Shown here one piece after another: positions 44,335-53,353 of a DNA stretch of 64,000 nt. The stretch comes from Pseudomonas bohemica (GTDB taxonomy: Bacteria; Pseudomonadota; Gammaproteobacteria; Pseudomonadales; Pseudomonadaceae), in NCBI RefSeq assembly GCF_002934685.1, contig NZ_NKHL01000114.1, forward strand, positions 101,642 through 165,641. Reading direction: 5' to 3'. Under the pieces are notes generated by a model that worked only from the letters and a program-made list of their open reading frames with translations, made no database searches and was not told where the DNA came from. A program made the position numbers and the translations under genes. Position 1 is the stretch's first letter. Each line of letters opens with the position of its first letter.

Positions 44335-45840
44335 ATGGTCAATTCAATCGGATCCCCTGCTTTACAACTGCAACCGATCCGGGATGCTCACGCGTCCAGC
44401 GCAGCCCAGGGCTCACAACCATCTCAAGCGCCGACACAGGTAAGGGAGATCACAGATCTTAGAGAACGCGCCAATGTCCATGGCTATATGCGGGAGATCT
44501 TCGCGCATCACGAGAAACGGGCCAGCCACGGAGCTGGAGCCGACGAGGTTCGGGCGGTTCATACGCATAACGCCCGCATCAGGGCGCTTGCCGACAGTCG
44601 TGCCGACAGGCTGTTGCGGGAGGGTGAGGATGAAGCAGCCATTCGCAAGACAATGGATAGCGCGCATCGTTTGGATCGTTACGCCACGACCGGAACTGCG
44701 CTCGTGGGTGGGTTGCCCTTCAGCGGGGTAGTGGCGGCTCAATTCGCCAAGCCGGAAATCGTCAGCAAGCCCACGCAGTACCTGTTCGGCGAGATAGAGA
44801 ACGCTGTGACCAAGGCTGCAGCGGAGGGAGGCGTCGGAGGTATGGAAGCTCATTTCCCTGACGAGTTCTTCCAGCGGATATTTCAGGAAGCGAAGGACAA
44901 CTCATTCTTCCTGAAAGCGCCCGTTGATAAATTACACGACGTCATGGTTGATTCATTCAATGAGAAACATCCTGGCAGGCTACAGGAAGCCATGGAAGAC
45001 GCACGCCAGATTCAAACGTATCTCATGCGTGCGGTGGCGACAAACGTAACGTCCTTCGTGTTGACTGCCACCAACAATTCGCAACATGTCGAGACCTTCA
45101 ACAAGTTTGCGGTGCCCCTTGGTAATTATGTGGCTGGTCTTGCTACGGCGCACCTCAAGCACAGCGCTCAGAATGGACGATACGAACGCGGCGAGGCGCT
45201 GCTGTTTGGGCTGAAGGATGCCGAGCCCAAGGCCAATTTCGATGAGGAAGAAGATTGGCTCAGTGTCTACAAGGCGGCGAAAACCGGCAACATACTGTCT
45301 GCCATCGGGCACGGTGGTGAGCGCTTGGGCAATATGTTGCTTGGCGCCACGTCCAATAGTCTTGACGCTTTCGGCAAGGCCCTCACCAGTGCCAACAGCA
45401 TTGGGGGTGGATATATCGGACTTGGGGCAACCTTCGCAGCCCGCGGGGCCGCGCAGCAATACGCCACGAACCTGGTATCTGGTGCGGCGGTGAAGTCGGC
45501 GGTCGGTGGAACCGTCAATACCATCGGAACGGCGACCGCTTTCGGTATATGGGCCTTTGTTGCGTCGTTGTCGAGCAAGCTGTCAGATGAGGGCAAAGCA
45601 TGGCTGAGCGACAACAAACATGCCGCTCCAAAGGCGGCTGTCAAGGATGGGGTCAACGCCACTCGCACCTATCTCAGTGAGCAAATCCAGAACGGCCTCA
45701 GCGGCGTGAACACTCTTCGCCAGCGCATTCGTCAGCCAAGGCCGCAACCTGATGACCTGGAAGCCCAAGTTGGTGGCAGCGCCACTGCAATGCGTAATTT
45801 AGGGGGGAACACTGCCGCAAACACCGCAGAGGGAGCCTGA
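44335..45840 (+). CDS. HopAA1-family type III effector
   Basis: 501 residues from ATG 44335 (AAGG 6 bases upstream), about the length of HopAA1. The N-terminus MVNSIGSPALQLQPIRDAHA has no acidic residue in its first 16 and is followed by Ser/Gln-rich sequence, as in P. syringae secretion signals. Similar blocks recalled from HopAA1: VHTHNARIRALADSRADRLL, HRLDRYATT, RGEALLFGLKDAEPKANFDE then EDWLSVYKAAK. Several weakly hydrophobic glycine-rich segments follow. It has an exact Hrp box upstream. HopAA1 is injected into plant cells and acts redundantly with other conserved-effector-locus effectors to promote virulence; biochemical activity unknown. Here it lies outside that locus, next to guaA. 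Confidence 0.85.
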   Translation: MVNSIGSPALQLQPIRDAHASSAAQGSQPSQAPTQVREITDLRERANVHGYMREIFAHHEKRASHGAGADEVRAVHTHNARIRALADSRADRLLREGEDEAAIRKTMDSAHRLDRYATTGTALVGGLPFSGVVAAQFAKPEIVSKPTQYLFGEIENAVTKAAAEGGVGGMEAHFPDEFFQRIFQEAKDNSFFLKAPVDKLHDVMVDSFNEKHPGRLQEAMEDARQIQTYLMRAVATNVTSFVLTATNNSQHVETFNKFAVPLGNYVAGLATAHLKHSAQNGRYERGEALLFGLKDAEPKANFDEEEDWLSVYKAAKTGNILSAIGHGGERLGNMLLGATSNSLDAFGKALTSANSIGGGYIGLGATFAARGAAQQYATNLVSGAAVKSAVGGTVNTIGTATAFGIWAFVASLSSKLSDEGKAWLSDNKHAAPKAAVKDGVNATRTYLSEQIQNGLSGVNTLRQRIRQPRPQPDDLEAQVGGSATAMRNLGGNTAANTAEGA

Positions 45841-45930
45841 CTACTGTGGGACCGGCTAGGAACCCGCTGGCCTCGCATACTCCGCGGCGCGTGTATCAGG
45901 ATACCGTGCACCTGCCGCGAGAAGTTTCCG

Positions 45931-45955
45931 TGAATCGCCCCGGGTTACGTGGAGG
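45931..45955. mobile_element. Second IS3-type terminal inverted repeat
   Basis: TGAATCGCCCCGGGTTACGTGGAGG matches the inverse of the IS3 right end at 43521-43547 with two differences. Its orientation means an element would extend rightward from 45931. The effector segment 43548-45930 therefore lies between two outward-extending IS ends. No transposase sequence remains to the right. Confidence 0.65.
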
Positions 45956-45956
45956 G

Positions 45957-46184
45957 TTATTCGAAGAACACTGAAGGAATTTCGCACCAAATATTTCCCC
46001 TTTCAGGGAGCAAATAGCTTGCACAGCGTGAGCCGTGTGTTGTCGCTAAATCTGAACTCCCGAAAGCCGTAACATCCTCTGAACTGCGAAGCACCCTCGA
46101 TACCATGTCGGCATCAACCAATCGAACATGGTATCGGTATAACTGGCTGAAGATGCCTGCGCTGCGCACCACGACCAACGCCAT
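45957..46184 (-). CDS. Hypothetical small ORF beside the IS scar
   Basis: 75 codons from ATG (MALVVVRSAGIFSQLYRYHV), ending two bases from the inverted repeat. Third-position GC is lower than in neighbouring core genes. No family recognised and no clear ribosome-binding site. It may be a fragment of a gene interrupted at the repeat. The remaining stretch 46185-46253 is A/T-rich and empty. Confidence 0.3.
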   Translation of the reverse strand: MALVVVRSAGIFSQLYRYHVRLVDADMVSRVLRSSEDVTAFGSSDLATTHGSRCASYLLPERGNIWCEIPSVFFE

Positions 46185-46253
46185 TAATGACGTAGAAACC
46201 CACGTAAATATTTTATAATATTTACTTTAAAATCAAATGGTTAAGAATAAAAC

Positions 46254-47831
46254 CTACTCCCACTCAATCGTCGCAGGCGGCTTGCTCGACACGTCATAAG
46301 TCACGCGGGAGATGCCTTCGATTTCGTTGATGATGCGGCCGCTGACGGTTTCCAGCAGTTCATAAGGCAGATGCGCCCACCGCGCGGTCATGAAGTCGAT
46401 GGTTTCTACGGCGCGCAGTGCTACGACCCAGGCGTAACGACGGCCATCACCTACCACGCCAACCGATTTGACCGGCTGGAACACGACGAACGCCTGACTG
46501 ACCTTGTGGTACCAGTCGGCTTTGCGCAGCTCTTCGATGAAGATGTGGTCGGCGCGACGCAGCAGGTCGGCGTACTCTTTCTTCACTTCGCCGAGGATAC
46601 GAACGCCCAGGCCCGGACCTGGGAACGGGTGACGGTAGACCATGTCGTACGGCAGGCCCAGTTCCAGGCCCAGACGACGGACTTCGTCCTTGAACAGTTC
46701 GCGCAATGGCTCGACCAGTTTCAGGTTCATCTCTTCCGGCAGGCCGCCCACGTTGTGGTGCGACTTGATCACGTGAGCCTTGCCGCTTTTGGCGCCAGCG
46801 GACTCGATCACGTCAGGGTAGATGGTGCCCTGGGCCAGGTATTTGATGTTGTGCAGCTTGTTCGACTCAGCATCGAACACGTCGATGAAGGTGCGGCCGA
46901 TGATTTTGCGCTTCTTCTCCGGGTCGCTTTCGCCGGCCAGGTTGTCGAGGAACTGAGCCTCGGCATTGGCGCGGATCACCTTGACGCCCATGTTCTCCGC
47001 GAACATGGCCATTACTTGCTCGCCTTCATGCAGACGCAGCAGACCATTGTCGACGAAGACGCAGGTCAACTGATCGCCGATAGCTTTGTGCAACAGGGCA
47101 GCAACCACCGAAGAGTCAACACCGCCGGACAAGCCCAGCAGCACGTTGTCGGTACCGACCTGGGCACGCACCTGAGCGATGGCGTCTTCAGCGATCTTCG
47201 ACGGCGTCCACAACGCTTCACAGCCACAGATGTCGAGGATGAAGCGTGACAGGATGCGACCGCCCTGTTTGGTGTGGGTCACTTCCGGGTGGAACTGCAC
47301 GCCGTAATAGCCGCGGGTGTCGTCGGCCATGCCGGCGATCGGGCAGCTAGGGGTACTGGCCAGGACGTGAAATTCGGCAGGCAATTTGGTGACCTTGTCG
47401 CCGTGGCTCATCCATACGTCCAGACCGAACAGGCCGTCGGCATCGATATGGTCTTCGATACCATCGAGCAGGCGGCTCTTGCCGACGACATCGACGCGGG
47501 CATAACCGAACTCACGCAACTCGGAACCTTCGACCTTGCCGCCCAACTGCTCGGCCATGGTTTGCATGCCGTAGCAGATACCGAAGACCGGAACGCCCAG
47601 GTCGAATACGGCCTGCGGACACCGTGGGCTGTCGGCGATGTGCACGGACTCGGGGCCACCGGCGAGGATGACGCCTTTTGGAGCGAATTCGCGAATCGCT
47701 TCGTCGTCCATGTCGAACGGGTGCAGCTCGCAATACACACCGATCTCACGTACGCGACGGGCGATCAGTTGGGTGTACTGGGAACCGAAGTCCAGGATAA
47801 GGATGCGGTGGGCGTGAATGTCGAGGGCCAT
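46254..47831 (-). CDS. guaA: GMP synthase (glutamine-hydrolysing)
   Basis: 525 residues. The class I glutamine amidotransferase domain has Cys86 in VFGICYGMQTMAEQLGG and the His-Glu pair in QFHPEVTHT. The ATP-pyrophosphatase P-loop is GLSGGVDSSVVAALLH. The C-terminal dimerisation domain ends GISRVTYDVSSKPPATIEWE, the conserved terminus. It converts XMP to GMP. It lies 100 bases downstream of guaB on the same strand, with two hairpins in between. Confidence 0.98.
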   Translation of the reverse strand: MALDIHAHRILILDFGSQYTQLIARRVREIGVYCELHPFDMDDEAIREFAPKGVILAGGPESVHIADSPRCPQAVFDLGVPVFGICYGMQTMAEQLGGKVEGSELREFGYARVDVVGKSRLLDGIEDHIDADGLFGLDVWMSHGDKVTKLPAEFHVLASTPSCPIAGMADDTRGYYGVQFHPEVTHTKQGGRILSRFILDICGCEALWTPSKIAEDAIAQVRAQVGTDNVLLGLSGGVDSSVVAALLHKAIGDQLTCVFVDNGLLRLHEGEQVMAMFAENMGVKVIRANAEAQFLDNLAGESDPEKKRKIIGRTFIDVFDAESNKLHNIKYLAQGTIYPDVIESAGAKSGKAHVIKSHHNVGGLPEEMNLKLVEPLRELFKDEVRRLGLELGLPYDMVYRHPFPGPGLGVRILGEVKKEYADLLRRADHIFIEELRKADWYHKVSQAFVVFQPVKSVGVVGDGRRYAWVVALRAVETIDFMTARWAHLPYELLETVSGRIINEIEGISRVTYDVSSKPPATIEWE

Positions 47832-47862
47832 GAGTCATTCTCGTCGAAAATCAGAAACAAGA

Positions 47863-47926
47863 CGGGGCTGTGTGGAACAGCCCCGCTACAAAATTCTTGG
47901 GAAGCGCCTGGGCAATCAGGCGCTTT
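47863..47926 (-). terminator. Two hairpins between guaB and guaA
   Basis: AAGCGCCTG/CAGGCGCTT (47902-47925) lies just after the guaB stop and is followed on the minus strand by AAGAATTTT. CGGGGCTG/CAGCCCCG (47863-47885) follows, then TCTTGTTTCTGATTTT. Both could end guaB transcripts or modulate guaA. Confidence 0.55.
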
Positions 47927-47931
47927 CCAGA

Positions 47932-49401
47932 TCAACCTACGCGATAGTTCGGCGCTTCCTTGGTGATCTGCACGTCATGGACGTGGGATTCCGCCATGCC
48001 GGCGCCGGTGATGCGCACGAATTCAGGCTTGGTACGCATTTCCTGAATGTGGGCGCTGCCGGTGTAGCCCATTGAGGAACGCAGGCCACCCATCAACTGG
48101 TGAATGATGGCAGCCAGTGAGCCCTTGTAGGCAACGCGGCCTTCGATACCTTCCGGTACCAGTTTCTCGGCGCCTTCGGACGAGTCCTGGAAGTAGCGGT
48201 CCGAGGAGCCTTGCGCCTGGGACATGGCACCCAGTGAACCCATGCCACGGTAGGCCTTGTAAGAGCGCCCCTGGAACAGTTCGATTTCGCCTGGCGCCTC
48301 TTCGGTACCGGCGAACATCGAGCCCATCATCACGCAATAGGCACCCGCCACGATGGCCTTGGACAGGTCACCGGAGAAGCGAATGCCGCCGTCGGCGATC
48401 AGCGGAACGCCGCTGCCTTCCAGTGCCGAAGCTACGTTGGCGATGGCGCTGATCTGCGGCACGCCCACGCCAGCGACGATACGGGTGGTGCAGATGGAGC
48501 CAGGGCCGATACCGACCTTGACGCCGTCAGCGCCAGCTTCGACCAGTGCGCGTGCAGCAGCGCCGGTGGCGATGTTGCCGCCAATGACCTGCACGTCAGG
48601 GAAGTTCTGCTTGACCCAGCGAACGCGGTCGATCACACCTTTGGAGTGGCCGTGCGCGGTGTCGACGACGATGACGTCAACGCCCGCCGCGACCAGAGCA
48701 TTGACGCGCTCGCCAGTGTCCTTGCCAGTGCCGACTGCAGCACCAACACGCAAACGACCTTGATCGTCCTTGCTGGCCAGCGGATAGGCCTTGGATTTCT
48801 CGATGTCCTTGACGGTCATCATGCCCTTGAGCGCGAACTTGTCGTCGACGATCAGGACTTTTTCCAGTCGGTGCTTGTGCAACAGATCGCGGACTTCGTA
48901 CTTGTCGGCGCCTTCACGAACGGTGACCAGACGCTCTTTGGGCGTCATCACTTCACGTACAGGTACATCCAGACGGTTTTCGAAACGAACGTCGCGAGAG
49001 GTCACGATGCCAACGAGTTCACCGTCGTGCAGGACCGGAACGCCGGAAATGTTGTGTTGACGTGTAAGTTCGAACAGATCACGAACGGTGGCGTCAGCCT
49101 CGATGGTGATCGGATCCTTGACCACACCCGCTTCGAACTTCTTGACCTTGCGCACTTCGGCAGCCTGCTGCTCGATGGTCATGTTCTTGTGGATGATGCC
49201 GATGCCGCCTTCCTGAGCCATGGCGATGGCCAGACGGGCTTCGGTAACGGTGTCCATAGCGGCGGAAACGAGGGGGATGTTCAGTTCGATGCCACGGGTC
49301 AATCGGGTTTTCAGACTGACTTCGTTGGGAAGCACCTCGGAATAACCGGGCACAAGGAGAATGTCGTCGAATGTAAGGGCTTCTTGGCTGATACGCAGCA
49401 T
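47932..49401 (-). CDS. guaB: Inosine-5'-monophosphate dehydrogenase
   Basis: 489 residues. The TIM barrel is interrupted by a CBS pair (about 93-200). Catalytic Cys304 lies in KVGIGPGSICTTRIVAGVG; the flap has RGMGSLGAMSQ. It makes XMP from IMP with NAD. It is the first gene of guaBA; the promoter should lie in 49402-49520. Confidence 0.98.
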   Translation of the reverse strand: MLRISQEALTFDDILLVPGYSEVLPNEVSLKTRLTRGIELNIPLVSAAMDTVTEARLAIAMAQEGGIGIIHKNMTIEQQAAEVRKVKKFEAGVVKDPITIEADATVRDLFELTRQHNISGVPVLHDGELVGIVTSRDVRFENRLDVPVREVMTPKERLVTVREGADKYEVRDLLHKHRLEKVLIVDDKFALKGMMTVKDIEKSKAYPLASKDDQGRLRVGAAVGTGKDTGERVNALVAAGVDVIVVDTAHGHSKGVIDRVRWVKQNFPDVQVIGGNIATGAAARALVEAGADGVKVGIGPGSICTTRIVAGVGVPQISAIANVASALEGSGVPLIADGGIRFSGDLSKAIVAGAYCVMMGSMFAGTEEAPGEIELFQGRSYKAYRGMGSLGAMSQAQGSSDRYFQDSSEGAEKLVPEGIEGRVAYKGSLAAIIHQLMGGLRSSMGYTGSAHIQEMRTKPEFVRITGAGMAESHVHDVQITKEAPNYRVG

Positions 49402-49526
49402 CGCTGGGCTCCCGAGCGGGAAAATGGAAGCGCGCCATTATACCCAGACAGACGCCCTTGCTCAATGTAAAGATCAGCCTATTTGCTAATCGAAATGATC
49501 GACCGTTCTATGGCAAGGTCCTGCTT

Positions 49527-50075
49527 TTATAGCCGGACTTTGACGACGGACACCGGGCGATCCAGACGTTCGGCGAACTCTTCCACGAAGCTTGCCTTGA
49601 AGCCGGCATCCAGCCAGTCGTTGAAGATGAATCCCAGGTTGGAAAAGCCGCATGGATCGAGAAAAAGGAAGCCATTGATGTCGTCTTCGTGGCGACATTC
49701 CGGGCAGATGAAGTTGTCGGTATGACCCGGCATCCACTCTTCCAGACTGTCGAACAGCGCTTCGCCGATCTCGCGGCGGCATTCGGGGCACCCGGCCTCC
49801 TCCTTGAAGCCTTGCTGCGGTGTATAGATGCAGCGCTTGAGCACGATTTCCAGGCCATTGACCGCTTGGCCATAAGGCAACGCATCAGGGTTTTCGACGA
49901 AGCGTCGGGCACCTGGAGCGATCGCGTAGGCCATACGATTGAAACTGCGCCCGCAGGTGGTCAGGTTTTGCTCGACCACGCCAAGCTTCACCAGCCAGCG
50001 CAGGATCGCCCGCGCCTTCGCCTCATGGGCCGGAAAGCTGGAGATTTGCGGGACGATGATGCTTTGCGTGTTCAT
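49527..50075 (-). CDS. Conserved hypothetical protein with two CPEC-type zinc-binding pairs
   Basis: 182 residues with no membrane segment. Cysteine pairs GCPECRREIGEALF and FICPECRHEDDINGFLFL are spaced like a zinc ribbon. The N-terminal third looks like a helical DNA- or protein-binding fold. I recall similar Pseudomonas proteins labelled sugar ABC transporter ATPase, but there is no Walker motif here, so that label would be wrong. It sits upstream of guaB on the same strand. Function unknown. Confidence 0.8.
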   Translation of the reverse strand: MNTQSIIVPQISSFPAHEAKARAILRWLVKLGVVEQNLTTCGRSFNRMAYAIAPGARRFVENPDALPYGQAVNGLEIVLKRCIYTPQQGFKEEAGCPECRREIGEALFDSLEEWMPGHTDNFICPECRHEDDINGFLFLDPCGFSNLGFIFNDWLDAGFKASFVEEFAERLDRPVSVVKVRL

Positions 50076-50145
50076 GTCGGGCCTGTCTGACGCGTGATCG
50101 AGGGCGGCAGCTTAATACCACCGCCGACGAGGTCAAGTATCGCGT

Positions 50146-50931
50146 TCAGCCTGCCAAGTAGCGACCAATCAACGTGATGCCGCTGATCAGCACCATCCAC
50201 GTTACTAGACGCACGAACGTTTCACGGGACAGACGCATGACCAGACGCCGACCAATCCACGAGCCGACGATCATCGCTGGTAGCAAGCAGACCGCCAACA
50301 CCAGCAACGAGAGCTGCGCATAGACGCCGGTGATCACGAACAGGCTCAGCCGCACCATGGTGCTGCAACTGATGAGAGCGTTCTGCGTGGCGCGGGCCTG
50401 AGTCTTGTCGGTCAGGCGACCGTTGAGGTAGATCGCATATAAAAAGCCGCCGCTGCCGAACAGGGCGCCGAATAGCCCGCCCATGGTCCCCATCGGCACC
50501 GACCAGAGTGCCGACAGCTGCGTCGGGCGCACCTTCACCGCCAGGCTGTAGAGCGAATAGCCGACCAGGAACAGGCCCATCATTAACAGAAGGACATCGG
50601 ACTTGAGGTTGAGCAGAAACAGCACACCCACCGTACAGCCGACCGCCATGCAGGGAATCATGCGCAGCAGCTCGCCTCGCACCACCGACTCCCGGGAAGG
50701 CAACAAGTGACTGAATGCAGCCAGGAAATCCAGCATGACCAGTAGCGGAATGATCCGTGACAAGGGCATGAAGTGGATCAGGATGGGGCCTGCGACCAAA
50801 GCGGTGCCGAAACCGGCAATGGCGAAGACCAGATAGGCCGCGATGACCCCGCCTTCGATGAACAGCCAGTCCATTGGGGTCAGCCCCAGCGAATCGACAA
50901 CGCCCGACAATTCGGCGAGGGTGGTGAGCAT
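50146..50931 (-). CDS. TauE/SafE-family membrane permease
   Basis: 261 residues from ATG 50931 (GGAAGAAAA directly upstream). About seven to eight helices in two repeats, each with the family's loop pattern: IAGFGTALVAGPILIHFMPL and MGTMGGLFGALFGSGGFLYAIYL. Relatives export sulfite, taurine-derived sulfoacetate or other anions; the substrate here is unassigned. Divergent from xseA with a REP pair between. Confidence 0.88.
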   Translation of the reverse strand: MLTTLAELSGVVDSLGLTPMDWLFIEGGVIAAYLVFAIAGFGTALVAGPILIHFMPLSRIIPLLVMLDFLAAFSHLLPSRESVVRGELLRMIPCMAVGCTVGVLFLLNLKSDVLLLMMGLFLVGYSLYSLAVKVRPTQLSALWSVPMGTMGGLFGALFGSGGFLYAIYLNGRLTDKTQARATQNALISCSTMVRLSLFVITGVYAQLSLLVLAVCLLPAMIVGSWIGRRLVMRLSRETFVRLVTWMVLISGITLIGRYLAG

Positions 50932-50967
50932 TTTTCTTCCATGAATCGTTGAGTGGGGGGTGGAGAA

Positions 50968-51061
50968 TACTGTAAGAGCACGCTTGCCCGCGATTGCGTT
51001 GTGCCAGTCACCAGACATTTGCCTGAATTTTCCCCCTCCCAGGCAAGCGCGCTCCTACAAT
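50968..51061. repeat. REP pair upstream of xseA
   Basis: GAGCACGCTTGCCCGCGATT and the inverse CCCAGGCAAGCGCGCTCCTACA flank about 45 bases. Same family as at 31648 and 37646, less symmetric. Confidence 0.6.
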
Positions 51062-51127
51062 GCCAATTGGCGCATCCGGCCGATCAACTGTGGTGACCCG
51101 TGCCCTAATGCCTTTATCATGCCCGCC

Positions 51128-52507
51128 ATGATCAAAGACCCCTTCGCAAGACTCGGCCTTGACCGGGAAGTCCTCACTGTCAGCCAACTCAACGGCCGCG
51201 CCCGCGTGCTGCTGGAGGATGTGTTCTCCAACATCTGGGTCGAGGGCGAGATTTCCAACTTGTCGCGCCCGGCATCCGGCCACGTTTACTTCACGCTCAA
51301 GGACACCGGCGCTCAGGTGCGTTGCGCACTGTTTCGCAGCAACGCCGCGCGGGTACGCCAGGCGCTGAAGGACGGTCTGGCGGTCAAGGTGCGCGGTAAG
51401 GTCTCGCTGTTCGAAGGGCGTGGCGATTATCAGCTGATTCTCGACACCGTTGAGCCCGCCGGTGATGGCGCACTGCGTCTGGCCTTCGACGCGCTGAAAG
51501 ACAAACTCAACGCCGAAGGTCTGTTCAGCGCCGAGCGCAAGGTGCCACTGCCGCTGCATCCACAGCGTATCGGCATCGTCAGTTCTCCCACCGGCGCGGT
51601 GATCCGCGACATCATCAGCGTGTTCCGCCGCCGCGCGCCGCAGGTCGAACTGACACTGATCCCGACTGCGGTGCAGGGCCGCGAAGCGATCAATCAGATC
51701 GTCCGCGCGCTGAAACTGGCCGACTCCCGCGGCTTCGACGCGTTGATTCTGGCCCGTGGCGGCGGCTCGCTGGAGGACCTGTGGTGTTTCAACGAAGAAG
51801 CGGTCGCCCGTGCCATCGATGCCTGCGTGACGCCTATCGTCAGCGCAGTCGGTCATGAAACCGACGTCTCTATCAGTGATTTCGTCGCCGACATCCGCGC
51901 GCCGACGCCGTCTGCGGCTGCCGAACTGCTGGCCCCTGATTCGAGTGACCTGCATCGTCGGGTTGAAAGCCTGCAACGTCGACTGATCAGCCGCATGCAG
52001 GATCGGCTGATGCGCGAGCAACTGCGGCTGGACGGCATTTCCCGTCGCTTGCGTCATCCAGGCGAACGTCTGCGCCAGCGCGCCCAGCGCCTGGACGATC
52101 TGGACATGCGCATGCGCCGGGCATTCGAACAGCAGATGCACAAGCGCCACGTGCGCATGACGCATCTTGAAAGCCGTCTGGCGGCACAACATCCCGGGCG
52201 CACCCTTGCGTTTCTGCGTCAGCGGCTGGATGTGCTGGCCGAGCGCCTGCCCCGTGCGATCAGGGAAAACCTCAAGACACGGCGCCTGCAGTTGCAGAGC
52301 CAGGTGCAGACCCTGAACGTGGTCAGCCCGCTTGCCACTCTCGGTCGCGGATATAGCATCATGCTGGACGAGCGCGGCAGAGCCATTCGTGCCGCCGAGC
52401 AGACGCACACCGGCCAGCGCCTGACGGCAAAGCTGGGCGACGGCGAGCTGCAAGTACGGGTCGAAGACAATCATCTGACACCCGTCACCCTTTCTCTTCT
52501 GGACTGA
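51128..52507 (+). CDS. xseA: Exodeoxyribonuclease VII large subunit
   Basis: 459 residues from ATG 51128 (MIKDPFARLGLDREVLTVSQLN); ATG 51119 is an alternative, and neither has a strong ribosome-binding site. The N-terminal OB fold has FSNIWVEGEISNLSRPASGHVYFTLKD. The catalytic domain has RIGIVSSPTGAVIRDI, LILARGGGSLEDLWCFNEE and VSAVGHETDVSISDFVADIRAPTPSAAAEL. A long coiled coil covers about 300-400. With XseB it degrades single-stranded DNA. The M23 peptidase gene follows after 3 bases. Confidence 0.97.
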   Translation: MIKDPFARLGLDREVLTVSQLNGRARVLLEDVFSNIWVEGEISNLSRPASGHVYFTLKDTGAQVRCALFRSNAARVRQALKDGLAVKVRGKVSLFEGRGDYQLILDTVEPAGDGALRLAFDALKDKLNAEGLFSAERKVPLPLHPQRIGIVSSPTGAVIRDIISVFRRRAPQVELTLIPTAVQGREAINQIVRALKLADSRGFDALILARGGGSLEDLWCFNEEAVARAIDACVTPIVSAVGHETDVSISDFVADIRAPTPSAAAELLAPDSSDLHRRVESLQRRLISRMQDRLMREQLRLDGISRRLRHPGERLRQRAQRLDDLDMRMRRAFEQQMHKRHVRMTHLESRLAAQHPGRTLAFLRQRLDVLAERLPRAIRENLKTRRLQLQSQVQTLNVVSPLATLGRGYSIMLDERGRAIRAAEQTHTGQRLTAKLGDGELQVRVEDNHLTPVTLSLLD

Positions 52508-52510
52508 TCG

Positions 52511-53353
52511 ATGCTGCCTGTTATCTTCCGTTCTCTGGCCGGGGCCGCGCTGGCCATGTGTCTGGCGCTCCCGGCGCATGCCGACAGTTACATTTCACGC
52601 CTGCTGAACAAGCCCGTGCCCGGCGGTGTTGCGGTGGTGGACCTCGGCGTGGCCGCTCAGGCGCCGAAAGCCACTTTTCAGGGCAAACCGGTGCTGGTGG
52701 TCAAGGATCAGGACGCTCGCTGGCTGGCCGTTGTCGGCATCCCGTTGAGCGTCAAACCCGGCGCTTTGCAGCAGGTGAACAGTGGCGGTCGTAATTTGCC
52801 GTTCACGGTGGGCAGCAAGAAATACCCTGAGCAGCACATCACCCTGAAGAATCAGCGACAGGTCAACCCGAACCCCGACGACTTGAAGCGCATCGAGCAG
52901 GAGCTGGATGTGCAGGTGCGCGCCTATCGCAGCTTCAGCCCCGTCACGCCGAGCAACCTGTTGCTGGACAAACCAGTGGACGGCCCGCTTTCGAGCAAAT
53001 TCGGCGTGCGCCGATTCTTCAACGGCGAAGAACGCAACCCTCATGCCGGCCTGGACTTCGCGGTTCCGGCAGGCACGCCGATCAAGTCGCCGGCTGCTGG
53101 CAAGGTCATCCTGATCGGTAACTACTTCTTCAACGGCAACACCGTGTTCGTCGACCACGGCCAAGGCTTTATCAGCATGTTCTGCCACATGTCGAAGATC
53201 GACGTGATAGTCGGCGACGCCGTGCCTCGCGGCGGTGTAGTGGGTCGCGTCGGTTCCACCGGCCGCGCCACAGGGCCGCATATGCACTGGAACGTCAGCT
53301 TGAACGATGCGCGGGTCGACCCGGCGATCTTCATCAATGCGTTTCAACCTTAA
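52511..53353 (+). CDS. Periplasmic M23-family metallopeptidase
   Basis: 280 residues. Signal peptide MLPVIFRSLAGAALAMCLALPAHA. The LytM domain (about 160-275) has the zinc ligands in RNPHAGLDFAVPAGTPI (HxxxD) and ATGPHMHWNVSL (HxH), so it is predicted active as a peptidoglycan endopeptidase. It directly follows xseA, an arrangement kept in Pseudomonas. Confidence 0.93.
   Translation: MLPVIFRSLAGAALAMCLALPAHADSYISRLLNKPVPGGVAVVDLGVAAQAPKATFQGKPVLVVKDQDARWLAVVGIPLSVKPGALQQVNSGGRNLPFTVGSKKYPEQHITLKNQRQVNPNPDDLKRIEQELDVQVRAYRSFSPVTPSNLLLDKPVDGPLSSKFGVRRFFNGEERNPHAGLDFAVPAGTPIKSPAAGKVILIGNYFFNGNTVFVDHGQGFISMFCHMSKIDVIVGDAVPRGGVVGRVGSTGRATGPHMHWNVSLNDARVDPAIFINAFQP

Noticed and set aside
51008..52579. 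523-codon minus-strand ORF antisense to xseA
   Set aside because: XseA motifs are on the plus strand; the antisense product is His/Gln-rich with no family features.
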